DNA of 64,000 nt from Marixanthomonas ophiurae (GTDB taxonomy: Bacteria > Bacteroidota > Bacteroidia > Flavobacteriales > Flavobacteriaceae). The DNA is taken from positions 868,001 through 932,000 of the forward strand of contig NZ_QVID01000002.1 of NCBI RefSeq assembly GCF_003413745.1, read 5' to 3'. Positions 43,272 through 51,200 of the stretch are shown here, piece by piece. The notes beneath the pieces are model-generated. The model was not told the origin of the DNA, did not search any database, and saw nothing but the letters and a program-made list of their open reading frames with translations. Both the position numbers and the translations under genes were made by a program. Numbering within the stretch: position 1 is the stretch's first letter; each line of letters starts with the position of its first letter.

Positions 43272-43409
43272 TGTTGCTAACACCGTATATAATTTATTGC
43301 TAGTTCTAGCCTACTTACGAAAATCCTCGCGGATTTTCTATTCGGTTTGTATTTGCTAAATTGGGTACTTAAAACACGCAACAAACCATATACAAACACG
43401 TTGCCACAC
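43272..43409 (+). repeat. attC-like junction, cassette 9/10
   Basis: R'' TGTTGCTAAC (43272-43281), then ACC and arm GTATATAATTTATTGC; partner arm GCAACAAACCATATAC, then AAACAC and R' GTTGCCACAC (43400-43409). Central hairpin GAAAATCC-TCGC-GGATTTTC as in the 1/2 junction. Confidence 0.8.
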
Positions 43410-43411
43410 AT

Positions 43412-44044
43412 TTGAAAAAAATCGTACTCATATTAATAATTGCCAATTTGTTTTGTAATTGCGAAACGAAAAAGCAGAAAGCGGAATTAAAAAAAACGGA
43501 ATTCTATTATCCTCGAATTTCTAACTTTAAAACTGACTCTTCTCTGGTTAAAATATATTTGGATTCTATAAAAAATTATGGCGAATTAATAAAAATAGCC
43601 GATCAAATCGCTTGTGACGGAAAAGAACCTTTATTGAAGTTTGAAAACGAACAAACGGATTTTAATCTGATTATTTATAAAGAGTGTTCCGAATTAAATG
43701 ATATTGTAGATTTCTCTGACAGAAACGTAATTTCAATCGAAAATGAGACTATTATAATAAATGATGATACTGAAAAAACATTAGATAGTTTAAAGTCAAT
43801 TTTAGAAAACCATATATTAAATCCTAAAAAAGTATTTGATTATTCGCAAAATATTGAGAAAGCTTTGATTCTTTACTACCAAAAAAGTTCTTACAGTTCG
43901 AAAAACATTAAAAGTCAACTAATTCAAATTGCTACTGAATTTAACGATTTGAATGCAAAACATTCTGATAGTTTGCCGCTGAAAATAAAATTAAGTGATT
44001 ATCCCTATATTCGGATTCAAATTCCACCATTACCTACGAACTAA
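43412..44044 (+). CDS. cassette 10: lipoprotein of unknown function, TTG start in leader
   Basis: 210 residues starting at TTG 43412, which lies in the leader CATTTGAAAAAA directly after the start word. With this start the protein begins MKKIVLILIIANLFCNC, a good signal peptide with Cys15 or Cys17 as lipid attachment site; no ATG gives a signal peptide. This strongly supports TTG as the real start and shows that the recombination site supplies it. The body is mostly alpha-helical with polar text (KIYLDSIKNYGELIKIADQ, SLKSILENHILNPKKVFDYS) and a Pro-rich end (IQIPPLPTN). No family is recognised. Confidence 0.7.
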   Translation: MKKIVLILIIANLFCNCETKKQKAELKKTEFYYPRISNFKTDSSLVKIYLDSIKNYGELIKIADQIACDGKEPLLKFENEQTDFNLIIYKECSELNDIVDFSDRNVISIENETIIINDDTEKTLDSLKSILENHILNPKKVFDYSQNIEKALILYYQKSSYSSKNIKSQLIQIATEFNDLNAKHSDSLPLKIKLSDYPYIRIQIPPLPTN

Positions 44045-44051
44045 AAAAAAC

Positions 44052-44194
44052 GTGTGGCAACAATGTATAACCGCAATTACGGCGGATTCGACTGCGTCCG
44101 AATCCACTCGAAATTGCTAAGGTCCGTGCCAAACCGAAAATAATCGCTAATTTAACCCGTAACTGACGGTTATACGAAACCGTCCGTAGGCAAC
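44052..44194 (+). repeat. attC-like junction, cassette 10/11
   Basis: R'' GTGTGGCAAC (44052-44061), then AAT and arm GTATAACCGCAATTACG; partner arm CGTAACTGACGGTTATAC, then GAAACC and a damaged R' region ending GTAGGCAAC (44186-44194). Nearly the same sequence as the 6/7 junction. Confidence 0.75.
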
Positions 44195-44213
44195 ATTTAG
44201 GAAATACCATAGA

Positions 44214-45311
44214 ATGAAAGAAAACACATTGAAAATATTTATGTTTTTACTTCTGACAATCTCATTTACAAGTTGTCATTCACAAAACAAAATCAAAAAC
44301 CTTGTTGGAATTGAAGTTTCAACTGACTCAATTAACACCTTTCTCAAATCGAGAATGGATTCTTTGAATATTCCCGGACTTTCAATTGCAGTCATAAATG
44401 ACAGTAAAGTAGTTTATCACAAAACTTTTGGATTTGCCAACGTTGAAAAAAAGTTGCCAATTACCAACAAAACAATTTTCGAAGCTGCATCAATATCGAA
44501 ATCAGTATTTGCCTTTTTTGTAATGCAATTTGTTGAAGATGGCAAATTGGATTTGGATAAACCCTTATATGAATATTTACCATATCAAGACATCGCCAAT
44601 GACGAAAGATACAAGAAAATAACAGCAAGAATGGTTTTGAGCCATAGGTCAGGATTTCCAAATTGGAGAGAAAACGAAGACGATAAAAAACTAAAAATAA
44701 AGTTTGACCCAGGAACAGCCTATGAATATTCTGGAGAAGGGTATCAATATCTCGCTATGGTTTTGAAAGAGATAGAGAATACGGATTGGAATGGTTTAGA
44801 AGCTCTTTTTCAAGAGAAAGTCGCAAAACCGTTGAAAATGGAACATACCGTATTTATACCAACATCTTACACAGAAAAAAACAAAGCAGAACCTTATAAC
44901 AATCAAGGCGAATGGATTGATTTAAAAAATGATTATTGGTATAAAAAAGATAAAGGAAAATTCGTTGCTCCTTCATCTATGCAAACAGAACCAATAGATT
45001 TTTCAAAATGGATGATTGGACTAATGAACAACAAAATATTATCTGAAGAAAGTTATTCCGAATTGCTAAAACATCATTCAAAAATATCTACATCTTCAAC
45101 GGGAATTAGTGTTTATTATGCTTTAGGTTTTTTAACAGCTGATAAAGTTTATAGTAACACCTTTTTTCACGGAGGAAACAACGCTGGATTTACGTGCTCT
45201 TATCTTATGGAAACAGAAAAAAAATGGGGTTATATTCTTTTCACCAATTCAGAATATGGAGAAAAACTCGGAGATGAAGTATGGAGTTATTTTGAAAAAG
45301 AGAATGAATAA
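44214..45311 (+). CDS. cassette 11: serine hydrolase of the beta-lactamase/PBP-like family, lipoprotein
   Basis: 365 residues. Signal peptide with lipobox FTSC (Cys21). Catalytic SxxK is SISK at 93-96, within FEAASISKSVFAFFV; the second motif is YSG at 172-174 (YEYSGEGYQYL), a variant of YxN; the third is HGG (FFHGGNNAGF) near residue 320. HRSGFPNW is also typical of class C-like serine hydrolases. Such proteins include esterases, D-aminopeptidases and PBP-like enzymes as well as beta-lactamases; resistance should not be assumed. The start region of the cassette (GTAGGCAAC) has lost the intact GTT, while the end word GTTGCCTAAC still pairs with most of it. Confidence 0.8.
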   Translation: MKENTLKIFMFLLLTISFTSCHSQNKIKNLVGIEVSTDSINTFLKSRMDSLNIPGLSIAVINDSKVVYHKTFGFANVEKKLPITNKTIFEAASISKSVFAFFVMQFVEDGKLDLDKPLYEYLPYQDIANDERYKKITARMVLSHRSGFPNWRENEDDKKLKIKFDPGTAYEYSGEGYQYLAMVLKEIENTDWNGLEALFQEKVAKPLKMEHTVFIPTSYTEKNKAEPYNNQGEWIDLKNDYWYKKDKGKFVAPSSMQTEPIDFSKWMIGLMNNKILSEESYSELLKHHSKISTSSTGISVYYALGFLTADKVYSNTFFHGGNNAGFTCSYLMETEKKWGYILFTNSEYGEKLGDEVWSYFEKENE

Positions 45312-45316
45312 AAAAC

Positions 45317-45460
45317 GTTGCCTAACCCGTGTATAATTAATTGCTTTATTGAGCTTACTTGCTAAAATTCCTTCGGAATTTTCACGGGTTCGTAAATGTT
45401 TACTAAATTAGTTGCTTAAACCACGCAAAAAACCATATACAAACACTTTGGCAATAATTC
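45317..45460 (+). repeat. attC-like junction, cassette 11/12
   Basis: R'' GTTGCCTAAC (45317-45326), then CC and arm GTGTATAATTAATTGC; partner arm GCAAAAAACCATATAC, then AAACAC and a degenerate start word CTTTGGCAATAATTC (45446-45460). Central hairpin AAAATTCC-TTC-GGAATTTT. Confidence 0.7.
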
Positions 45461-45472
45461 AATCCAAAAAAC

Positions 45473-46099
45473 ATGCAGAAATTATTGTTTCTATTTTTAG
45501 TATTAATAAGTACGTATTCTAGTATATATAGCCAACAGAAAGCCCTTACTAATAACCAAACAGCGTTTGATGTTTTATTTATTGGTAACAGTCTTACTTA
45601 TACCAATAATTTGCCTGAGCTTGTAAAGGAGTACGCTATTTCAAAAAACATCGCTATTACTACTAACATGATAGCCTTCCCTAACTATTCCATTCAAGAT
45701 CACTGGAATGATGGGCAGGTTCAAAAACTAATTTCAAGTAAAACATATGACTTTGTTATTATACAACAAGGGCCTTCCTCACAACCTGATGGTAGAAACA
45801 TGCTAATTAATTACGGTAAAAAATATACTCGTTTATGTAAATTAATCGAAGCGAAACTTTGTTATTTTATGGTTTGGCCCTCTTTACACTACTACTATAC
45901 GTTTGATGGTGTTATAAAAAACCATACCGATGCTGCCGCCATCAATAACTCAATATTGCTGCCTGTGGGTACCGCATGGAAAGCATATAGTGATACAGCA
46001 AAAAATAATGAATATTATGGTGATGATGGGTTCCACCCTTCACTAAAAGGCAGTGAAATTGCTGCAAAAGTAATCGTTGATCATTTACTTAAGCAGTAG
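45473..46099 (+). CDS. cassette 12: SGNH-like hydrolase
   Basis: 208 residues with a signal peptide (MQKLLFLFLVLISTYSSIYS). SGNH-family blocks are present: DVLFIGNSLTYTNNLP with the nucleophile Ser in GNSLT (block I), DFVIIQQGPSSQP, and GDDGFHPSLKGSEIAAKVI near the C-terminus carrying the Asp-x-x-His pair (block V). Members hydrolyse esters of lipids or polysaccharides; the substrate here is unknown. It is probably periplasmic or secreted. The cassette ends are decayed: TTGGCAATAATTC at the start and GAACTATTACCAAT (46099-46112) after the gene match at 11 of 13 aligned positions. Confidence 0.75.
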   Translation: MQKLLFLFLVLISTYSSIYSQQKALTNNQTAFDVLFIGNSLTYTNNLPELVKEYAISKNIAITTNMIAFPNYSIQDHWNDGQVQKLISSKTYDFVIIQQGPSSQPDGRNMLINYGKKYTRLCKLIEAKLCYFMVWPSLHYYYTFDGVIKNHTDAAAINNSILLPVGTAWKAYSDTAKNNEYYGDDGFHPSLKGSEIAAKVIVDHLLKQ

Positions 46100-46203
46100 A
46101 ACTATTACCAATAACGTATCCCACGAAAAGCACTTATTTTTTTAATTATTTTATATGAAATAATATATATACTTTTAAAAAACTAACCATATTTTAAAAG
46201 CAC

Positions 46204-49200
46204 ATGAAAATTTTCATTTTTTCACTTCTATTTATTTCACTCTCTTTTCACTCTTTAGCACAACAAGCGTTTTTCCCATATACTGTTATAGATAATACAT
46301 TTGGAGTTGAAAATCCAAACCAAACCAAACTCGCCGATATCGATTCTGACGGTGATCTGGACATTTTTTTACAATCAAACTCCTTCAGCAATCTTACCTG
46401 GTTACCAAATATTGACGGAGAAGGGAACTATGGAACTGGAAACGTAGTTGCACAAGAAAATGTGGGTTCAGTTCAATCTTCAGATATTGGAGATATAAAT
46501 GGAGATGGCCATGTTGACATTCTTCGAGGGTCAACAACAGTTGACCGTATTGACTGGGATGCAAATGATGGTACTGGAGTTTTTAGTACACTCACTACTG
46601 TTGATGAAGACATTACCAATCCTAGAATTCTAATATTAACCGATATAGATGGGGATTCAGATCTGGATATCTTGGTATATTATTACGAAGGCGCCAATCG
46701 TTTTGGCTGGTTTGAAAATCTCGATGGCCTCGGTAATTTTGGAGAGGTTAATGAAATAGGTTTTGATGGAGGATCAAGCAATAGAATTAGAATGGTGACG
46801 GCTGATATTGATGGAGACAGCGATATGGATCTTTTGGTTTCCAATTCAAGTACCAGCACAGTGTTTTGGTATGAAAATTTGGATGGTATGGGCTCATTCA
46901 GTAATTTAAAACTTATCGACGACACCCAAACTTCAAGTATGAGTTCAGTATTACTAAGTGATATAGACGGTGATTCTGATTTGGATCTGCTTATTTCTGT
47001 TGATCTTTTAACATCTCAGGATGAAGATTTGATTGTTGCCTATGAGAATTTAGATGGGAATGGAAATTTTGGCGCATCTACTATAGTTTCAAATATCTTC
47101 AATTCACCGAAACATATGAATGCAGTTGACCTAGATACAGATGGAGATCAAGATTTAGTGATTGCGAATACAGAAGGTAAAAATACTATTTGGCTTCCAA
47201 ATGACGGAAACGGAAATTTTGGGCCCGCTATTATATTTGAGGAATATGTTTTTTCACCAAGCCATATTTCTATTGCTGATATTGACAGTAACGGCACTCC
47301 TGATATTATTTCTACAGCATACAGCGAAGATACGGTGACCACCTATAAAAACCTGGACGGACAAGGCACTTTAGAACCGGGTGTTATCGTAAACTCCACA
47401 ATACAGGATCCTACAAAAGTGGTATTGGCAGATCTGGATGGCGATGGAGATAATGATATAGCAAACATTTCACACAATAAAGTCTCGTGGTACGAGAATT
47501 TAGATGGTTTAGGCACATACGGACAGCAAAATGTACTGGTTGGCAATGTATTTGTTGGTAGATTTCTTGAAGCTGTAGATTTCGATAATGATGGTGATCT
47601 CGATCTAATGTATGGTTATGATGAAGTGGTTAGTTGGGTAGAAAATCTTGATGGAGCAGGCAATTTTAGTGAAAGACAGGCCCTTCATATTGCAGGCGGT
47701 ACAAATTCAGATATAACGTTTATGGATGTTGACAATGATTTAGATTTGGATTACGTTAGGTTATCTTCTTTAAGCCTAATTTGGCACGAAAATATCAATT
47801 CCGCCCTAGAAAACTTAGGTAATACAATACTTTCGAATATTTCATTGGACTTAGGACAAATTAATAAAATCGATGTGAATGGAGATGGCTTTATTGACCT
47901 TGTTGGCTCCACTTCCGGCGACAATCAATTAATCTGGATTCCAAATCAAGGAGACGGCACATTTGGAGCTTTTCAGGTAATTGATACAGACCAGCCAAAT
48001 ATACGTCGAGCCGGAATTAAAGCAGCCGATATTGATGGAGATAGCGACCTTGATATCGTTTCGGGGTCACCAGATAACAATACGGTGCTATGGTATGAAA
48101 ATTTAGATGGTCTAGGAGCATTTGGAGACGCCAATGAAATTTCTACAACTATCAGCATGAATAAAGTCTTAGAGGTATTTGATTCAGATTCAGATGGCGA
48201 TCCGGATATTATTGTTTCAGATTTACTAACTAATACTGTTCAATTTATAGAAAATATAGACTGGGGAAGTTCTTTTGCAGAGCCAATTGAGTTATTTGGC
48301 ACCGACTTAACTTTTACTTCTTCTCTTGCCTTTGGTGAACTAAATGGTGATTTTAAACAAGACTTGGCCATTTCCAATACACAGGATGGAAGTATTTTGT
48401 GGTATGAAAACCTCGGTGTTTTGTCGAATGTTATATCTGGGAATGTCGCTATCGACCTAGATTCAAATGGCTGTGATCCTGGAGATCCAGATATGCAAAA
48501 TCTTCTTATTAAAACCGAGAATGAAACACATAGCTTTTCAACTGTTACAAATGCTAATGGCGACTATTCTATTAGTGTAACGGAAGGAACTTTTACTACT
48601 CAAATCAATTCTTCATTGCCAACCCATTTTAGCTCTGAACCAGAGTCGCATGTGTCTGAATTTGTAGGCATAAACAATGCTGAGGTCAAAGATTTTTGCG
48701 TAGTTGCCACAGAAACTATTGAAGACATTAGTATTGGTTTTTTCCCTATAACAGATGCACGCCCCGGTTTTGAAGCAGTTTATGAATTAGTATACAGCAA
48801 CATTGGCACAGTCATCGTGGATGGGGATATTGAGCTTAACTTTGATGATGTTCGTCTTGAATATTCAGAAAGTAGTGAACCTGTGGCTAGTTCAAGTACT
48901 GGCCAAATAACTTTCGATTATACCAACCTACAACCATTTGAAACTCGTACGATTCAAATCACTTTTTCAGTGGCACCACCTCCCACTACTCAAATTGACG
49001 ATCCGCTGATTTTTAGCGGGCAAATTAATCCGGTATCGAACGATATTAACCCTGAAGATAATTCATTTAACTATACTCAAATTGTTATTGGCTCCTTCGA
49101 TCCCAATGATATTCTAGTACTTGAAGGGCCTCAGGTTCATATTGATGATGCAGATGACTATTTACACTATATTATTCGCTTTCAAAATACAGGAACAGCC

Positions 49201-49767
49201 TCGGCAATTAACGTGAGGGTTCTCAACGAACTAGACATGAATTTAGACTGGGATAGTTTTCAACTGTTAAACACAAGTCATGAATCTAGAGTCGAAATCA
49301 CTGAAGGCAACACGATGCAGTTTATTTTTGATGATATCAACTTACCCGATGCAAAGACTGATGAGGAAGGATCTAAAGGGCATATTCAATACAAAATAAA
49401 ACCTATGTCACCCGTGAGTGTTGGAGATCAAGTATCTAATAATGCACAGATATACTTTGATTTTAATGAGTTTATCCTCACTAATACGGTAACTACCACT
49501 TATGTTGAACAACTGGGCGTAGAAAGCTTTAGAGAAGAGATAATTTATATTTATCCTAATCCTGTTGAAAATAAGCTCTTCATCATAGGCGTATCAAATT
49601 ATTCAAAAATTTCAATTTATGATCTACCGGGCCATAAAATCATGGAACAGAAAATTGTTCAAGATTCAGTAAGTCTGAATGTTGAACATATTTCACGAGG
49701 TGTCTACTTCTTGAAGTTTGAAAATAATAATGGCAATTTCGAAATAAGGCGATTAATAAAAAAATAA
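46204..49767 (+). CDS. FG-GAP/VCBS repeat surface protein with T9SS sorting tail
   Basis: 1187 residues. Signal peptide MKIFIFSLLFISLSFHSLAQ, then about a dozen FG-GAP/VCBS-like repeats (DIDGDSDLDILVYYYEG, DIDGDSDMDLLVSN, DLDGDGDNDIANIS, each with calcium-binding DxDGDxD loops and WYENLDGxGxFG) up to about residue 740. A Cna-B/DUF11-like beta-sandwich region follows (750-1080). The last ~75 residues are a type IX secretion (Por) sorting domain: EEIIYIYPNPVENKLF, then SIYDLPGHKIMEQ and RGVYFLKFENNNG. Thus it is exported through T9SS to the surface, where it may bind glycans or mediate attachment; the ligand is unknown. It follows the cassette array directly. Confidence 0.85.
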   Translation: MKIFIFSLLFISLSFHSLAQQAFFPYTVIDNTFGVENPNQTKLADIDSDGDLDIFLQSNSFSNLTWLPNIDGEGNYGTGNVVAQENVGSVQSSDIGDINGDGHVDILRGSTTVDRIDWDANDGTGVFSTLTTVDEDITNPRILILTDIDGDSDLDILVYYYEGANRFGWFENLDGLGNFGEVNEIGFDGGSSNRIRMVTADIDGDSDMDLLVSNSSTSTVFWYENLDGMGSFSNLKLIDDTQTSSMSSVLLSDIDGDSDLDLLISVDLLTSQDEDLIVAYENLDGNGNFGASTIVSNIFNSPKHMNAVDLDTDGDQDLVIANTEGKNTIWLPNDGNGNFGPAIIFEEYVFSPSHISIADIDSNGTPDIISTAYSEDTVTTYKNLDGQGTLEPGVIVNSTIQDPTKVVLADLDGDGDNDIANISHNKVSWYENLDGLGTYGQQNVLVGNVFVGRFLEAVDFDNDGDLDLMYGYDEVVSWVENLDGAGNFSERQALHIAGGTNSDITFMDVDNDLDLDYVRLSSLSLIWHENINSALENLGNTILSNISLDLGQINKIDVNGDGFIDLVGSTSGDNQLIWIPNQGDGTFGAFQVIDTDQPNIRRAGIKAADIDGDSDLDIVSGSPDNNTVLWYENLDGLGAFGDANEISTTISMNKVLEVFDSDSDGDPDIIVSDLLTNTVQFIENIDWGSSFAEPIELFGTDLTFTSSLAFGELNGDFKQDLAISNTQDGSILWYENLGVLSNVISGNVAIDLDSNGCDPGDPDMQNLLIKTENETHSFSTVTNANGDYSISVTEGTFTTQINSSLPTHFSSEPESHVSEFVGINNAEVKDFCVVATETIEDISIGFFPITDARPGFEAVYELVYSNIGTVIVDGDIELNFDDVRLEYSESSEPVASSSTGQITFDYTNLQPFETRTIQITFSVAPPPTTQIDDPLIFSGQINPVSNDINPEDNSFNYTQIVIGSFDPNDILVLEGPQVHIDDADDYLHYIIRFQNTGTASAINVRVLNELDMNLDWDSFQLLNTSHESRVEITEGNTMQFIFDDINLPDAKTDEEGSKGHIQYKIKPMSPVSVGDQVSNNAQIYFDFNEFILTNTVTTTYVEQLGVESFREEIIYIYPNPVENKLFIIGVSNYSKISIYDLPGHKIMEQKIVQDSVSLNVEHISRGVYFLKFENNNGNFEIRRLIKK

Positions 49768-49779
49768 AAGAAAAAGACT

Positions 49780-49798
49780 AGTCATCAACACCGTGTCC
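49780..49798 (+). repeat. isolated R''-like half site
   Basis: AGTCATCAAC followed by ACC and GTGTCC, 12 bases after the stop of the FG-GAP gene. It has the AAC-NNN-stem layout of the cassette junctions, but no matching GTTGATGACT word was found before that gene. Confidence 0.35.
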
Positions 49799-49863
49799 TA
49801 GTAAAGAACTCGCTCAGGCTTTCAAAATTACTATTTTTATTACCTCATAATAATTGTTTTGGT

Positions 49864-50157
49864 ATGCCCACCAAAGTGTTATATTTATTATCTGGAATAG
49901 CTTTTTGTTTTTTCCTATATTCAATTATTAGTTATTCAGTAATTAGGGAAAATTGGAAGCCATTTTTAACGGCAATAATTATAAGTAATACAATTTACGT
50001 ATTGCTGTCTATCGGGTTTATAATTACTCACTCTGATAAAGTCACAGAAATTGGATTTATATATTTTGCGCTCGAATTAATTGTTATCGTAATAGTCATA
50101 ATATTAGAGTATAAAACATGCTTAAATATTACTCAAAATAAAAAAGATAGCCATTAG
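49864..50157 (+). CDS. small membrane protein of unknown function
   Basis: 97 residues with three hydrophobic segments: about 5-25 (VLYLLSGIAFCFFLYSIISY), 36-56 (FLTAIIISNTIYVLLSIGFI) and 66-86 (IGFIYFALELIVIVIVIILE), ending in a short polar tail (CLNITQNKKDSH). No family is recognised. It is located between the FG-GAP gene and a lipoprotein gene with wide gaps on both sides, so it is probably transcribed alone. Confidence 0.6.
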   Translation: MPTKVLYLLSGIAFCFFLYSIISYSVIRENWKPFLTAIIISNTIYVLLSIGFIITHSDKVTEIGFIYFALELIVIVIVIILEYKTCLNITQNKKDSH

Positions 50158-50379
50158 CATGATAGAAGAAAACTACTGTTACAAATATGCATTGGCAGAG
50201 TGTGTGACAGTATTTTAAAAGATTAAATTTATCTTGATCAGACCTTTAAAAATGTGGAGCACACCAAAAAAGTCACAAAAAATGCAATCAAATTATAGTA
50301 TGAAATAAGATTACACTTATCTTTAAATTTCATCATACCAAATATCGTAAACAAATTAACAACGTAAAACCATTAGAGG

Positions 50380-51063
50380 ATGAAACATATTATTGCAGTA
50401 TTTATTTTTACAGGAGTTTTGATTTCCTGTAATACTTCAGATAAAAATAAAAACACGACAGAAGTTACAACCACACAAAAAACAGTTACGGACAGTACAT
50501 CAAATGCTACCAACAACAAATTAGTTGCTATTGATACGGACGAAGCTTTAATTGCAACCGCATTAATGGCGGCTCCAAAAGCAAGCCGAGATAGTTGTAA
50601 AGTGATTGGTTATAATATGGCTGGAGAGTTTGTTACACTTAAAGAAGGCAATAATGAATTTATTGTGTTAGCAGATGACCCTAAAAAATCTGGATTTAGT
50701 GCAGCCTGCTACCATAAAGACTTAGAACCTTTTATGGCAAGAGGTCGAGAACTAAAAGCCGAAGGAAAGTCAGCAGGTGAAATCTTTGATATTAGAGAAA
50801 AGGAAGCAAAAGCAGGTACGTTAGATATGGGAAAACAAGGGTCTGCCCTACATATTTATTTTGGAGAGAGTGAACGCTATAACCCTGAAACGTCTAAAGT
50901 GGAAGGAGCGCAATACCGTTATGTAGTTTATATGCCATTTGCTACTGCTCAATCTACTGGACTTCCTGAAAAGCCTATAAGTTCAAACCACCCTTGGATT
51001 ATGAATCCTGGAACCCATAGAGCCCACATTATGATATCTCCTATAGCAGAAGACAAGGAGTAA
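50380..51063 (+). CDS. putative lipoprotein of unknown function
   Basis: 227 residues. Signal peptide and lipobox (LISC, Cys17), then a low-complexity Thr/Ser/Asn-rich linker (about 18-50), then a soluble domain with two Cys (RDSCKVIGYNMAGEFVTL and FSAACYHKDLEPFMARGREL), a helical stretch (GKSAGEIFDIREKEAKAG), and a C-terminal segment NHPWIMNPGTHRAHIMISP. The His-rich end could bind metal, but this is only a guess. No family is recognised. The gene is flanked by gaps of 222 and 137 bp and is convergent with the next gene. Confidence 0.7.
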   Translation: MKHIIAVFIFTGVLISCNTSDKNKNTTEVTTTQKTVTDSTSNATNNKLVAIDTDEALIATALMAAPKASRDSCKVIGYNMAGEFVTLKEGNNEFIVLADDPKKSGFSAACYHKDLEPFMARGRELKAEGKSAGEIFDIREKEAKAGTLDMGKQGSALHIYFGESERYNPETSKVEGAQYRYVVYMPFATAQSTGLPEKPISSNHPWIMNPGTHRAHIMISPIAEDKE

Positions 51064-51200
51064 TAACGTGTGTAAGTAAACGCCTAGTAACATTAGAACT
51101 AGCACCTCCCCTATTTAAATTATATAAAAGGGATAGCTATAGCGGCATCAATAGCCACGACAAATTAGATATCTTGCCAAAAAGAAATAGTAGGTTGTGG

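Larger units (their letters stand above)
33251..46112 (+). mobile_element. integron-like array of twelve gene cassettes
   Basis: Twelve consecutive units, all on the plus strand, each beginning with a word GTTNNNNNNN just before the gene and ending with the reverse complement of that same word just after the stop. Between units are spacers of about 115-190 bp whose ends (GTATAA or variants / TTATAC or variants, followed by ATTGC / GCAA) can form a long stem and whose centre carries another hairpin. Eleven of twelve units have matching ends (two of them degraded); unit 4 does not. This is how integron cassettes and attC sites are built: the end inverse core R'' pairs with the cassette's own start R'. 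No integrase, attI or transposase is in the window, so it would count as a cluster of attC-like sites lacking an integrase. Confidence 0.8.

Noticed and set aside
44214-45311. Antibiotic-resistance beta-lactamase call for the cassette 11 gene
   Set aside because: Motifs fit the wider serine hydrolase family; nothing shows activity on beta-lactams.
33251-46112. CRISPR-like or simple dispersed repeats
   Set aside because: Repeated elements are separated by complete genes of 0.5-1.5 kb and are not identical; the paired words vary by cassette. No cas genes are present.
33251-46112. Insertion-sequence-type terminal inverted repeats around each gene
   Set aside because: The inverted words are different for each unit, there is no transposase and no target-site duplication was seen.
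51064-51090. TAATAACGTGTGTAAG after the lipoprotein gene as a junction remnant
   Set aside because: No start word matches, and the AAC spacing does not fit.
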